Counted from the stretch's first letter, positions 25,046 through 34,515 are shown. The stretch is DNA of 64,000 nucleotides from Nitrobacter sp035546855 (GCA_035546855.1 DASZVY010000050.1:1-64000), one strand, 5' to 3'. Made by a program: numbers and translations. Notes: generated by a model not told the origin, from the sequence alone.

Positions 25046-25540
25046 ATGACCGATTTCGATCCCGCCCAGCATCGCATGGTGCCGCAGCAGCGCTGGTTCG
25101 AGGATTTCGTCCTCGGCGAGCGCTTCGTGATTCCGAGCCGCACCATGACGGAAGCGGTGTTCGCGGCGTTCCAGACCGCAAGCGGCGACACCCATCCGGT
25201 CCACTACGATGTCGAATACTGCCGCGCGCGGGGCATGCCGCATCTGCTCGCGCATGGCTTCCAGACCCTGGTGCATACCGCGCCCGGCGCCGGCCTGTTT
25301 CCCTATCTGGTCGAGGAGTCGCTGATCGGCTTCCTCGAGCAGTCCAGCAAATTCCTCAAGCCCGTCTATGCCGGCGACACCATCTACCCCGCGCTGGAGG
25401 TGACGGAGCTTGCGCCCGGCCGTTCGACCGGCGTGGTCACGCTGCGCTCGACGGTGCACAACCAGCGCCGCGAACTGGTGCTGGAGGGAATGCAGAAATT
25501 TCTGGTGCGGCGGCGCAGCGCGGCGGCCGCGGACTCTTAA
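25046..25540 (+). CDS. MaoC-like (R)-hydratase / hot-dog fold protein
   Basis: A 164-residue single hot-dog protein with the MaoC hydratase signature: FQTASGDTHPVHYDVEYC, in which Asp and His form the catalytic pair, then GMPHLLAHGFQTL and FLKPVYAGDTIYP. It probably hydrates a short or branched enoyl-CoA, or acts on a mesaconyl-type CoA ester. An ATG at 25046 follows CAGGACCACA. The flanking genes (EamA, phosphoglycerol-transferase-like) do not suggest a pathway. A partial dispersed repeat lies just downstream at about 25606-25640. Confidence 0.85.
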   Translation: MTDFDPAQHRMVPQQRWFEDFVLGERFVIPSRTMTEAVFAAFQTASGDTHPVHYDVEYCRARGMPHLLAHGFQTLVHTAPGAGLFPYLVEESLIGFLEQSSKFLKPVYAGDTIYPALEVTELAPGRSTGVVTLRSTVHNQRRELVLEGMQKFLVRRRSAAAADS

Positions 25541-25805
25541 GGATCCCGATCGAAAATGCATTCGGGAGTTTCGGAGCCTCTCACCGTTTGACATAAGGCC
25601 CTTGCGTCATGGCCGGGGTAAATCCGGCCACGACGCGGCATAACTTGACGCGACATAATGAGAGTCTCCGACCTTAAAGCGCGCCTGATCGAGGCTAATC
25701 CAACTCCCGATCACCATCTGGCGAATTGACAAGCCGCCGCGCATCGGTTGCGCTGGAGGATAGCAATCGCGCAGAAGGGGCAGAAGGGTAAGGGTCGTCC
25801 GCTCG

Positions 25806-27503
25806 ATGACGCTGGTTTCGATCATGGCTCTCGCCGCCCTGGTGATCTGGTGGGGCGAGCGCAGCACGGCGCATCTCGGCGTCGCGGTCGCCGGGATGGG
25901 CTTCGCCGGGGCGGCGCTGCTGCTCGTTGTTGCCGATGTCGAGCGGGCCATGCTGCTGGCGGCGCTGCTCGCGGCCGCCATCGTCGGCGCGTCCCGCATC
26001 AAGTACGAGCACAGCGGCCTGAAGCTGATGGTGACGGACCTGCCGCTGCTGTTCGCGGGAACGGCGCGGTTTTTTCTGCGCCAGTATCCGCTCGCGGTCA
26101 TGACGGTGGCGGCCGGCGGACTCGCGCTGCTGGGCGCGACAGTCGCCACGCTGGCCTATGCGCACGGCGCGCCGGTCGCGTTCGCGTGGCGGGCTGCGAT
26201 CTTTCTGGCCGCGGCAGTCGGTCTGTTTGCGGCGTACCGCGCCGGCGGCGGCGCGGCGTGGGTGCGGCCCACGGCGGCGCAACGCCGCTGGTTCCTGTCG
26301 GCCTTCATCGCTTCGCTGGCCGATCCCGGATCGTGGCGTCAGTTCGGGGGTCTATCGCTCAGCGACATCGCCGACGATCCGTTGCCGCTCATCGGCGCGA
26401 TGCCGGCGCGCGTCACCGATTATCCCGACATCATTTTCATCCAGCATGAGTCGGTGTTCGATCCACGGCTCTACGGCCTGCCTGTCGACCCGGAGGTCGC
26501 GGCATTCCTGTCGCCGCAGGACGGCGCGTTCGGCGCGCTGAACGTCGATATCTTCGGCGGCGGTTCGTGGCAGTCGGAATTCAGCGTGCTGACCGGTCTT
26601 TCCAGCGCAAGTTTCGGCTCGAACGCCTATTTCCTGTTCAAGCGGGGCGTCGGCCGGTTTCACAACACGCTGCCCCATGTGCTTGCGGCGCTGGGCTACA
26701 AGACGACGCTGGTCTCGAGCTGCCGGCGCGGCTTCCTCAACTACGATGCGTTCTATCGCGCCGCCGGCATGAACACGCGCGTCTTCACCGACGATCTGCC
26801 GCCGCCCTTCGACCTCGCCCGGTTCGAGACCACGAATTCCGACGCGATGTTCCTGCGGGCTGTTGCAGGGGAGCATGCGCGCCACATCGCGGACGATGCG
26901 TCGCCGCGATTTCTGTATGCGCTGACCAATTTCAATCACGGCCCGCACCGGCGGCGGCTGGCAGCGTCCGACGTGCATGCGCGGGCGCGCGACTTCGCCG
27001 CCGCCAGCTTGCCGGACCCGGAATATGCCGAGTATTACGCGCGGCTGGCCGAGACGGCGGCGGCTTGGGCGGCGTTCCGGGCGGAGCTTGCAACGCGGTC
27101 GCCGCAGCGTCCGACGCTTGTCGTGCATTATGGCGATCACCAGCCGGTCATGACACGCCGCATCGAGACCAGGCGCGGGCTTCCGTTCGATCCGCAGCGC
27201 CAGTTCCGCACTTTCTATGCGATCGAGTCGCTGCAAGGCGCGGACCGGCTGCATGCCGGGCGGGGCCGCGTCCTTGACATCGCCTTTCTCGGCACGGTGG
27301 CCCTGCAGCAGGCGGGACTGCCGCTCGACGAGGTCTTTGCGACCCGCGCGAGCCTGCTCGATCAATGCGGCGAGGCCTATTTCGCGTCCACTTCGGAGCG
27401 CAAGCGCCGGTTCCATCGAACGCTGGTGGCGCGCGGTCTGATCGACATCGCGGGTGCACGGGATGTCGGGATCAAGCCCGGCTTCAGTCTCTTGAAGCCG
27501 TAA
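25806..27503 (+). CDS. Membrane sulfatase/phosphoglycerol-transferase-like protein (LTA synthase superfamily)
   Basis: A 565-residue protein with about four N-terminal membrane helices (1-150) and a large periplasmic alkaline-phosphatase-fold domain. Motifs are DIIFIQHESVFDPR, the nucleophile region GGGSWQSEFSVLTGL, ALTNFNHGPH and the metal site VVHYGDHQPV. This resembles OpgB/MdoB and LTA-synthase-type transferases that move phosphoglycerol-like groups onto glucans or lipids, rather than soluble sulfatases, which carry CxPSR. The acceptor is unknown; periplasmic glucan decoration is a guess. It starts at 25806 behind a poor ribosome site. Confidence 0.8.
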   Translation: MTLVSIMALAALVIWWGERSTAHLGVAVAGMGFAGAALLLVVADVERAMLLAALLAAAIVGASRIKYEHSGLKLMVTDLPLLFAGTARFFLRQYPLAVMTVAAGGLALLGATVATLAYAHGAPVAFAWRAAIFLAAAVGLFAAYRAGGGAAWVRPTAAQRRWFLSAFIASLADPGSWRQFGGLSLSDIADDPLPLIGAMPARVTDYPDIIFIQHESVFDPRLYGLPVDPEVAAFLSPQDGAFGALNVDIFGGGSWQSEFSVLTGLSSASFGSNAYFLFKRGVGRFHNTLPHVLAALGYKTTLVSSCRRGFLNYDAFYRAAGMNTRVFTDDLPPPFDLARFETTNSDAMFLRAVAGEHARHIADDASPRFLYALTNFNHGPHRRRLAASDVHARARDFAAASLPDPEYAEYYARLAETAAAWAAFRAELATRSPQRPTLVVHYGDHQPVMTRRIETRRGLPFDPQRQFRTFYAIESLQGADRLHAGRGRVLDIAFLGTVALQQAGLPLDEVFATRASLLDQCGEAYFASTSERKRRFHRTLVARGLIDIAGARDVGIKPGFSLLKP

Positions 27504-27590
27504 ACGGCCTGTTTCGTGCCGACTTCAGAGCTTCGCGGTTGCCGCTTTAGGTCCGCTGGGCTACCACTTGTCCATGACTGCAAGCCGATC

Positions 27591-27702
27591 CGTCATGGCC
27601 GGACATAGCCGTTCGAAGAACGGCGTCGCTTTCGCTCGCTTATGTTCCGGCCATCCACATCTTGAACGTGCAATGTCCTTAAGACGTGGATGCCGCATGA
27701 CG
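27591..27702. repeat. Dispersed palindrome, CGTCATGGCCGG / CCACATCTT family
   Basis: Opens CGTCATGGCCGGACATAG and closes GATGCCGCATGACG, with a CATCCACATCTT...AAGACGTGGATG inner pair. It ends 38 bases before obgE and so forms part of the leader of that gene. Confidence 0.7.
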
Positions 27703-27739
27703 AAGGTTGATTCCATCTAAACCCAATTCGCTCTCGCCC

Positions 27740-28810
27740 ATGAAATTCCTCGATGAAGCCAAGGTCTATATCCGCTCCGGCGACGGGGGAAACGGCTGCG
27801 TGGCGTTCCGCCGCGAGAAGTTCATCGAGTTTGGCGGACCCAGCGGCGGCAACGGCGGGCGGGGCGGCGACATCGTCGTCGAGGTGGCCGACGGCCTCAA
27901 CACGCTGATCGACTACCGCTACCAGCAGCACTTCAAGGCCCCCAAGGGCGGCAACGGCATGGGCAAGGATCGCCATGGCGCCAACGGCAAGGACGTCGTG
28001 CTCAAGGTGCCGCTGGGCACGCAGATTCTCGACGACGACCGCGAGACGCTGATCCACGATTTCACCCGCGTCGGCGAACGGTTCGTGCTGGCGGAAGGCG
28101 GCAATGGCGGCTTCGGCAACGCGCATTTCAAGTCGTCCACCAACCGCGCGCCGCGCCATGCCAATCCCGGCCAGCCCGGCGAGGAGCGTTGGGTCTGGCT
28201 GCGCCTGAAACTGATCGCCGATGCCGGGCTCGTCGGTCTGCCCAATGCGGGCAAGTCCACGTTCCTCTCCAGGGTGAGCGCGGCAAAGCCCAAGATCGCG
28301 GACTATCCGTTCACGACGCTGCATCCGCAGCTTGGCGTGGTGAACGTCGACGGCCGCGAGTTCGTGCTGGCGGATATTCCCGGCCTGATCGAGGGCGCGC
28401 ATGAAGGCGCGGGGCTGGGTGATCGATTCCTCGGTCACGTCGAGCGCTGCCGCGTGCTGCTGCATCTCGTCGACGCCACCTGCGAGCACGCGGGCAAGGC
28501 GTACAAGACCGTGCGCGGCGAACTCGAGGCCTATGCCGGGACGCTCGCGGAGAAGATCGAGATCGTCGCGCTCAACAAGATCGACGCGGTAGCGCCGGAT
28601 GATCTGAAGAAGCAACGCGACCGGCTGAAACGGGCGGCGAAGAAGACGCCGCTGCTGGTGTCCGGCATCACCGGCGAGGGCATCCCGGACGCGCTGCGGG
28701 CGCTGGCCGCCGTGATCGACGAGGCGCCGGTGTCGGACAAGGCCAGGAGCGCGGCCGCCGGGCAGGAGACCGGGACGCCGGCGGCGCAGGCCAAGCCCTG
28801 GGCACCATAA
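27740..28810 (+). CDS. obgE: GTPase ObgE/CgtA
   Basis: A 356-residue Obg GTPase. It has the glycine-rich Obg fold (1-158, SGDGGNGCVAFRREKF), then a G domain with GLPNAGKS at 166-173, switch II DIPGLIEGAHEGAGLG, and NKID. It works in large-subunit ribosome assembly and stringent response. A short, poorly conserved tail rich in Ala follows the G domain. The gene is part of the conserved order rplU-rpmA-obgE-proB, but here it is separated from proB by 7.6 kb of unrelated genes. Confidence 0.97.
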   Translation: MKFLDEAKVYIRSGDGGNGCVAFRREKFIEFGGPSGGNGGRGGDIVVEVADGLNTLIDYRYQQHFKAPKGGNGMGKDRHGANGKDVVLKVPLGTQILDDDRETLIHDFTRVGERFVLAEGGNGGFGNAHFKSSTNRAPRHANPGQPGEERWVWLRLKLIADAGLVGLPNAGKSTFLSRVSAAKPKIADYPFTTLHPQLGVVNVDGREFVLADIPGLIEGAHEGAGLGDRFLGHVERCRVLLHLVDATCEHAGKAYKTVRGELEAYAGTLAEKIEIVALNKIDAVAPDDLKKQRDRLKRAAKKTPLLVSGITGEGIPDALRALAAVIDEAPVSDKARSAAAGQETGTPAAQAKPWAP

Positions 28811-28911
28811 GGTCTTGCGGCCGCGCACCGTGTCAGCCGTATCCTTTGTCATTTCGGAATCCGCTGGAGCGTTTCGACGGAAGCGTATCGGCGGTCGCTG
28901 CCTGCCTGCTC

Positions 28912-29012
28912 CCTCTCCCGCTTGCGGGGGAGGGTTGGGGAGGGGGCTCTATTAGCAAGAGGCCCCCACCCGACTGACTTCGTCAGTCGACCTCCCCCGC
29001 AAGCGGGAGAGG
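28912..29012. repeat. 101-bp inverted-repeat element, CCTCTCCCGCTTGCGGG family
   Basis: Two perfect 22-base inverted arms, 28912-28933 and 28991-29012, each begin or end with CCTCTCCCGCTTGCGGG or its complement. The centre holds GGGGAGGGGGC...GCCCCCACCC and GACTGACTTCGTCAGTC. A second complete copy is at 50473 and partial ones are near 22436 and 34337. Confidence 0.85.
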
Positions 29013-29048
29013 TGAAGCCGCGCTCGGCGATTTCGGCTTAAACGGCTC

Positions 29049-30545
29049 TCACGCCGCGCTGGATTGCGTCGTGGCGCGGGCGATCGCCGGGCGCGCGCCC
29101 TTGCGCGAAAACTCCATCGCCTCGTCCCTGACCCGGCCGAACCGGAGCGTCACCACGTCGAGCGCGTAGTTCTGGTACAGCCGCCACGGCCGCTTGGAGC
29201 CCTGCCGCGGAAACTTGTCGACCGAGCGCTGCACGTAGCCCGACGAGAAATCGAGCCACGGCAGCTCCGTGACAGTGGGGTCGCGGCGCGGCACGCACTG
29301 ATCGTAGCCCTGCGCCTTCATGGCGTTGAGCAGGCGGCAGACATACTCGCAGGTCAGGTCGCACTTCAGCGTCCATGAGGCGTTGGTGTAGCCGGTGGCG
29401 GACGCGAGATTCGGCACGCCGGAATACATCAGGCCCTTGTAGCTCATGGTTTTCGCAGGATCGATCCGCGCGCCGTCGACAAATAATTCGAGGCCGCCGA
29501 GCACCTGAAGGTCGAGGCCGGTCGCGGTCACGACGATGTCGGCCTTGAGCGTGTCCCCCGACGCGAGCCTGATGCCGTCAGGCGTGAAGGTCTCGATGGT
29601 GTCGGTGACGACGGACGACTTGCCGCTCTTGATCGAGCGGAACAGATCGCCGTTCGGCACCAGGCACAGCCGCTGATCCCACGGCTTGTAGCGCGGGGTG
29701 AAGTGCTTGCCGACGTCGTAGTCGGGCCCGAGCGCGTGACGCACGCCGCCGAGGATCAGGCTCTTGACGTGATCCGGTTTGCGCTTGCACATCCGGTAGA
29801 AATACATGCCGCGCAGCACGTTCTTCCAGCGCGTGATCCCGTAGGCGAGCTTGGCCGGCAGCTTCGCGCGCAGCCAGTTGGCGACGGCGTCCTCGTCGGG
29901 CCGCGCCACCACGTAGGTCGGCGAGCGTTGCAGCATGGTGACGTGCGCGGCGGTCCTGGCCATCTCCGGCACCAGCGTCACTGCCGTCGCGCCGCTGCCG
30001 ATCACCACGACATTTTTGCCGGCGTAGTCGAGATTGTCGGGCCAGTGTTGCGGATGCACGACGCGGCCGGAAAAATCCGCGGTGCCGGGAAAGTCGGGCG
30101 TGTGGCCCTTGTCGTATTTGTAGTAGCCGCTGCACATGAACAGGAAATTGCAGGTGAGGCGGACGGTCTCGCCGTTGTGCTCGGCCTCCACCGTCCACAT
30201 CGCATCCTGCGACGACCAGCTCGCGCGTCTGACCCGATGACCGTAGCGAATTTTCTTGTCGATGCCGTAGCTGCGGGCGGTGTCGCGCACGTAGTCGAGG
30301 ATCGACGGCCCGTCGGCGATCGCCTTGGGCGAGGTCCACGGCCGGAACGAATAGCCGAGCGTGTACATGTCGGAGTCGGAGCGGATGCCGGGATAGCGGA
30401 ACAGGTCCCAGGTGCCGCCGATGGCGTCGCGGCCCTCGAGGATCGCGTAGGAGCGATCCGGGCACCGGGTCTGCAGGTGGTAGCCGGCGCCGATGCCGGA
30501 CAGGCCCGCGCCGACGATGAGCACGTCGAAATGAGGGACCGGCAT
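29049..30545 (-). CDS. Flavin-containing Baeyer-Villiger-type monooxygenase
   Basis: A 498-residue NAD(P)H-dependent flavoprotein monooxygenase. An FAD Rossmann motif (VGAGLSGIGAGYHL) is at 11-24, the BVMO fingerprint FSGRVVHPQHW fits FxGxxxHxxxW exactly, and the NADPH fold VVVIGSGATAVTLV follows. It resembles EthA-like ketone monooxygenases that insert oxygen next to a carbonyl. I chose ATG 30545 because GGGAGG sits 7 bases upstream. It is divergent from the tetR gene, with two operators between them, so it is probably the gene that TetR represses. The substrate may be a ketone or aldehyde processed with the nearby dehydrogenase. Confidence 0.9.
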   Translation of the reverse strand: MPVPHFDVLIVGAGLSGIGAGYHLQTRCPDRSYAILEGRDAIGGTWDLFRYPGIRSDSDMYTLGYSFRPWTSPKAIADGPSILDYVRDTARSYGIDKKIRYGHRVRRASWSSQDAMWTVEAEHNGETVRLTCNFLFMCSGYYKYDKGHTPDFPGTADFSGRVVHPQHWPDNLDYAGKNVVVIGSGATAVTLVPEMARTAAHVTMLQRSPTYVVARPDEDAVANWLRAKLPAKLAYGITRWKNVLRGMYFYRMCKRKPDHVKSLILGGVRHALGPDYDVGKHFTPRYKPWDQRLCLVPNGDLFRSIKSGKSSVVTDTIETFTPDGIRLASGDTLKADIVVTATGLDLQVLGGLELFVDGARIDPAKTMSYKGLMYSGVPNLASATGYTNASWTLKCDLTCEYVCRLLNAMKAQGYDQCVPRRDPTVTELPWLDFSSGYVQRSVDKFPRQGSKRPWRLYQNYALDVVTLRFGRVRDEAMEFSRKGARPAIARATTQSSAA

Positions 30546-30560
30546 TCGCAACCTCCCAAT

Positions 30561-30580
30561 CTGACAATATCTCTTGTCAG
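30561..30580. promoter_or_regulatory. TetR operator 1
   Basis: CTGACAATATCTCTTGTCAG is an inverted repeat with 7-base arms CTGACAA and TTGTCAG and a 6-base spacer. It lies 16 bases upstream of the monooxygenase start, over its probable leader. Confidence 0.75.
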
Positions 30581-30591
30581 ACATCTTGCAT

Positions 30592-30611
30592 CTGACAATG
30601 CCGCATGTCAA
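30592..30611. promoter_or_regulatory. TetR operator 2
   Basis: CTGACAATGCCGCATGTCAA repeats operator 1 with TGACA and TGTCA half-sites at the same spacing, starting 31 bases further on, which is about three helical turns. It ends 10 bases before the tetR start. Confidence 0.7.
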
Positions 30612-30621
30612 TCTTGATTTC

Positions 30622-31293
30622 ATGAGCATGGCCGCCGCAACATCCCGTTCTCCCAGGTTCCGTTCCCCGAAATCCCGCCCCTATGGCGGCGTCAGCGGCG
30701 AAAAGCGCCGGGCCGAACGTCGCGCCCGCCTGATCGAGGCGGCGGTCAGGGTGTTTGGCGAGGTCGGCTATCGCGCAGCCACGGTGAAGGCGGTCTGCGC
30801 CGCCGCCGGGCTGACCGAGCGCTATTTCTACGAATCCTTCGCCAACAGCGAGGCGCTGCTGATAGCGGCCTACACCCACGTCACCGACACCCTCCATGCG
30901 GAGATGGCGGCGGCGGGCGAGGGCGCGCCGGCCGCGACGCGGACCGAGGCGGTGCTGACGCTCTATTTCACCCGCCTGCGGGAAAATCCGCGGCCCGCTC
31001 GCGTGTTCCTGCTGGAAATGCATGGCATCAGCGCCGCGGTCGATGCGGTGCAGATGGAGGCGATGAGGCGCATGAGCGGCGTGCTGCTGCCGCGCGCGAG
31101 CGCCGATGCTTATGCGCCGATGTCGCTTACGGAGATCGGCGTCATGGGCGCGGTGGTCGGCATCGCGCGGCGCTGGGTCGCGCAGGACTATCGGCAGCCG
31201 GCCGATGACGTCATCGCGACCGCCGCGCAATTCTGCCGCGTGGCGATGCCAAGGGTGGAACCGAAACGATCAATCGCAGGGCGGAAACGTTGA
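30622..31293 (+). CDS. TetR-family transcriptional repressor
   Basis: A 223-residue regulator with an N-terminal TetR helix-turn-helix (about 35-80, EAAVRVFGEVGYRAATVKAV, then AGLTERYFYESFANSEALL) and a helical ligand domain. It is divergent from the monooxygenase, and two related inverted repeats occupy the 76-base gap, so autorepression together with control of the monooxygenase is very likely. The ligand could be the monooxygenase substrate. ATGs at 30622 and 30628 are both possible and no clear ribosome site is visible. The alcohol dehydrogenase follows 45 bases downstream. Confidence 0.9.
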   Translation: MSMAAATSRSPRFRSPKSRPYGGVSGEKRRAERRARLIEAAVRVFGEVGYRAATVKAVCAAAGLTERYFYESFANSEALLIAAYTHVTDTLHAEMAAAGEGAPAATRTEAVLTLYFTRLRENPRPARVFLLEMHGISAAVDAVQMEAMRRMSGVLLPRASADAYAPMSLTEIGVMGAVVGIARRWVAQDYRQPADDVIATAAQFCRVAMPRVEPKRSIAGRKR

Positions 31294-31338
31294 GGGCAAT
31301 GACGCCTCTCGTGTTTTGAAGACAGAAGGAAATCTCCC

Positions 31339-32424
31339 ATGCGCGCAGCGATCTTCCGCAACGGCAACATCGTCGCCGACACGCTTCCCGAACCGGTGCC
31401 GGCCGCGGGGCAGGTTCTGGTGAAGACGCTCGCCTGCGGCATCTGCGGCTCCGACCTGCACGCGCGCAAACACGCGCACCGCATGGCGGAGATCACGACG
31501 AAGCATTTCCCCGGCCGCAAGCCGATGGACCTGTCGCGCGACGTGGTGTTCGGTCACGAGTTCTGCTGCGAGGTGATCGACTACGGTCCGGGAACGCAGA
31601 AACGATTCAAGCCGGGCGCGCGCGTCTGCTCGATCCCGGTGCTGCTCGGCGCAGCCGGCCCGCAGGGCATCGGCTATTCCAACGACGTGGTCGGCGGTTA
31701 CGCCGAGCGCATGGTGCTGAGCGAGCCCTTGATGATCGAGGTGCCGAACGGGCTCGCGCCGGAACACGCGGCACTGACCGAGCCGCTCGCGGTCGGCATC
31801 CATGCCGTCGCCAAGGCCGATGCGCGCGGCGACGAGGTGCCGCTGGTGATCGGCTGCGGGCCGGTCGGTCTCGCGGTGATCGCGGCGCTGAAGATCAAGG
31901 GCCTGCATCCGATCGTGGCGTCGGACTATTCGCCGGCGCGCCGCGCGCTCGCGGTCCGGATGGGCGCGGACGTCGTGGTCGATCCCGGTGAGACCCAGCC
32001 GTTCGCGGCCTGGGCGCAGCACGCCGAGATGACGCCGGAGCAGAAGGCGGCGCGGCCGCCGTTTCAGGCGTTTTTGCCGCCGCTGAAGCCGGCGCTGATC
32101 TTCGAGTGCGTCGGCATTCCCGGCCTGCTGCAGCAGGTGTTCGAGGGCGCGCCGCGCGATGCCCGCGTGGTCGTGGTCGGCGTCTGCATGGAGAACGACC
32201 GCTCCGAGCCGCTGCTCGGCATCCTGAAGGAGCTCTCGTTGCAGTACGTCTACGCCTACACGCCCGAGGAATATGCCTGCGCGCTGCGGCTGATCGCGGA
32301 CGGCGAGGTGGATGCGGCGGCCATGGTGACGGCCACCGTCGGCCTCGACGGCGTGGCGCAGGCGTTTTCGGATCTGGCCAACCCCGAGCGCCACACCAAG
32401 ATCGTCATCGATCCGTCGCGGTAG
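31339..32424 (+). CDS. Zinc-dependent alcohol dehydrogenase (MDR family)
   Basis: A 361-residue medium-chain dehydrogenase. The catalytic zinc ligands are Cys36 (GICGSDLH) and His73-Glu74 (GHEF), and the nucleotide motif is VIGCGPVGLAVIAALK. The four-cysteine structural zinc loop is absent (VCSIPVLLGAAGPQ in its place). An insert DVGGYAERM-type segment aligns normally. It oxidises an alcohol, polyol or similar substrate. AGAAGGAAA precedes the start. Position after tetR suggests it belongs to the same catabolic unit as the monooxygenase, which would interconvert alcohols, ketones and esters. Confidence 0.88.
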   Translation: MRAAIFRNGNIVADTLPEPVPAAGQVLVKTLACGICGSDLHARKHAHRMAEITTKHFPGRKPMDLSRDVVFGHEFCCEVIDYGPGTQKRFKPGARVCSIPVLLGAAGPQGIGYSNDVVGGYAERMVLSEPLMIEVPNGLAPEHAALTEPLAVGIHAVAKADARGDEVPLVIGCGPVGLAVIAALKIKGLHPIVASDYSPARRALAVRMGADVVVDPGETQPFAAWAQHAEMTPEQKAARPPFQAFLPPLKPALIFECVGIPGLLQQVFEGAPRDARVVVVGVCMENDRSEPLLGILKELSLQYVYAYTPEEYACALRLIADGEVDAAAMVTATVGLDGVAQAFSDLANPERHTKIVIDPSR

Positions 32425-32429
32425 TTCTC

Positions 32430-32550
32430 CGTCATGGCCGGGCATAGCCCGTCGAAGGCGGGCGTGAACGCCCTTCGTCCCGGCCATCCACGTCTTGTTA
32501 TAATGCATAAACAAGAAAGACGTGGATGCCCGGCACAAGGCCGGGCATGG
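32430..32550. repeat. Dispersed palindrome, CGTCATGGCCGGGC family
   Basis: Runs from CGTCATGGCCGGGCATAG to AAGGCCGGGCATGG, with CATCCACGTCTTGTT facing ACAAGAAAGACGTGGATG. It separates the dehydrogenase and hydrolase genes and could end transcription. Confidence 0.75.
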
Positions 32551-32639
32551 CGATAACTTTTGGGCCGGGTCCCTTTCTTGACGCGCCCGCGCAACCGGCC
32601 CAGAACCGACCGGCGAAATCCCGTCAGGAAAGTCCCGCC

Positions 32640-34292
32640 ATGGCGCAGTCCGACACCGGCAAAAAGACCAAAAACGTCATCTGGATCATGTGCGACCAGT
32701 TGCGTTACGACTATCTCGGCTGCGGCGGGCATCCGACCCTGACCACGCCGAACATCGACGCCATGGCGCGGCGCGGGGTGCGCTTCACCAACGCCTATGT
32801 GCAGTCGCCGATTTGCGGCCCGTCGCGGATGTCGTTCTACACCGGCCGCTACATGCGCTCGCACGGCTCGCACTGGAACGGCTGGCCGCTACGGGTCGGC
32901 GAGCCGACGCTCGGCGATCATCTTAAGAAGGTCGGCGTGCGCAACGTGCTGGTCGGCAAGACCCACATGACGCCCGACCTCGAGGGCATGAAGATGCTCG
33001 GCATCGCGCCGGACTCGATCATCGGCGTGCATGTGGCGCAGTGCGGCTTCGAGCCCTACGAGCGCGACGACGGCCTGCATCCGACCGGCAAGCCGCGGCC
33101 GAAATACGACTCTTACCTGCACCAGCGCGGCTACAACGACGACAATCCCTGGGAGCATTTTGCCAATTCCGGCGCGGACGCGGACGGCTCGCTGCAGAAC
33201 GGCTGGCTCCTGGTCCATGCCGACAAGGCGGCGCGCGTCGCGGAGGAGGACTCCGAGACGCCTTACATGACGCGACGCGCGATGGACTTCATCACCGAGG
33301 CGGACAGCGATGGCCGTCCGTGGTGCCTGCATCTGTCCTACATCAAGCCGCACTGGCCCTACATCGCGCCGGCGCCCTACGCCAGCATGTACGGCCCGGC
33401 CGACGTGCAGCCCGCGGTGCGGTCGGAAGCCGAGCGCGACAACGCGCATCCGGTGTTCGCCGCCTACATGGACATGCGCTACTCGAGGAACATGTCGCGC
33501 GACGAGGCGCGGGAGAAGGTGATCCCGACCTATATGGGCCTCATCAAGCAGATCGACGACCAGATGGGCGTCTTGATGCGCTTCCTGGAGGAGCGCGGCC
33601 TGCTCGACACCACCATGATCGTGTTCACCTCCGATCACGGCGACTATCTCGGCGATCACTGGATGGGCGAGAAGGACCTGTTCCACGACGTCTCCGCGAA
33701 AATTCCGCTGATCGTGATCGACCCCTCGCCGGAGGCCGACGCCACGCGCGGCACGGTCAGCGATGCGCTGGTGGAGGCGATCGACCTCGTGCCGACCTTC
33801 ATCGACTATTTCGGCGGCACGCCGCCGGACCACATCCTCGAAGGCCGCTCGCTGCTGCCGCTGCTGCGCGGGAAAAAGCCCGCCGGCTGGCGCAAGGTGG
33901 TGTTCTCCGAATACGACTACGCCATGCAGGACGTGCGCGTGATGCTCAACCAGCCGATCGAGCAGTGCCGGCTGTTCATGGTGTTCGACGGCCGCTGGAA
34001 ATACATCCACGCCTCGGGCTTCCGCCCGATGCTCTACGACCTCGAAACCGATCCGCAGGAACTGGTGGACCGCGGCGAGGATGCGTCATGCGCCGAGGTG
34101 GTCGCGCGGCTGCAGGCCATCCTGTTCGACTGGGCGCTGCATCCGAAAATGCACATCACCACGCCGAACGCGAAGATCGCGGCTTATGCGGACCAGCAGC
34201 TTCAGGTGAAGAACGGCGTGCTGATCGGCATCTGGGACGAGGCCGAGCTGGCCGCGATCCGGGAAAAGATCGGGATGACGAAGGGGCGTTGA
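32640..34292 (+). CDS. Sulfatase-superfamily hydrolase, phosphonate monoester hydrolase type
   Basis: A 550-residue soluble alkaline-phosphatase-fold enzyme. The formylglycine motif Cys59-Gly-Pro-Ser-Arg (SPICGPSRMSFYTGR) marks a type I sulfatase-like active site; metal residues include MCDQLRYD near the N-terminus and TSDHGDYLGDH later. The overall layout, including IKPHWPYIAPAPY, resembles phosphonate monoester hydrolases of Rhizobium and Burkholderia, which hydrolyse phosphonate and phosphate esters promiscuously. It needs a formylglycine-generating enzyme not seen here. No signal peptide is present, in keeping with a cytoplasmic enzyme. Confidence 0.88.
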   Translation: MAQSDTGKKTKNVIWIMCDQLRYDYLGCGGHPTLTTPNIDAMARRGVRFTNAYVQSPICGPSRMSFYTGRYMRSHGSHWNGWPLRVGEPTLGDHLKKVGVRNVLVGKTHMTPDLEGMKMLGIAPDSIIGVHVAQCGFEPYERDDGLHPTGKPRPKYDSYLHQRGYNDDNPWEHFANSGADADGSLQNGWLLVHADKAARVAEEDSETPYMTRRAMDFITEADSDGRPWCLHLSYIKPHWPYIAPAPYASMYGPADVQPAVRSEAERDNAHPVFAAYMDMRYSRNMSRDEAREKVIPTYMGLIKQIDDQMGVLMRFLEERGLLDTTMIVFTSDHGDYLGDHWMGEKDLFHDVSAKIPLIVIDPSPEADATRGTVSDALVEAIDLVPTFIDYFGGTPPDHILEGRSLLPLLRGKKPAGWRKVVFSEYDYAMQDVRVMLNQPIEQCRLFMVFDGRWKYIHASGFRPMLYDLETDPQELVDRGEDASCAEVVARLQAILFDWALHPKMHITTPNAKIAAYADQQLQVKNGVLIGIWDEAELAAIREKIGMTKGR

Positions 34293-34409
34293 ACATGTCG
34301 TCGTCTGGACAGGCGTTTCTGCGCCGCGTGCCCTTCACCTCTCCCGCTTGCTTCCGATAAAGGGGAAATCACTAGGCGGGATGAGTTTAGGTTCGATCAG
34401 CCTTTTCCA

Positions 34410-34492
34410 CGTCATTGCGAGGAGCGATAGCTCCGAGGCAATCCAGTTCCGAGTGAAAAATCCTGGGTTGCTTCGCTTCGCTCGCAATGACG
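34410..34492. repeat. Dispersed palindrome, CGTCATTGCGAG...CTCGCAATGACG family
   Basis: Begins CGTCATTGCGAGGAGCG and ends CGCTTCGCTCGCAATGACG, with GCAATCCAG facing CTGGGTTGC inside. A partial copy of the CCTCTCCCGCTTGC family lies about 70 bases to the left. Confidence 0.7.
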
Positions 34493-34515
34493 ATTCGACC
34501 TCAATTCATCTTGCT

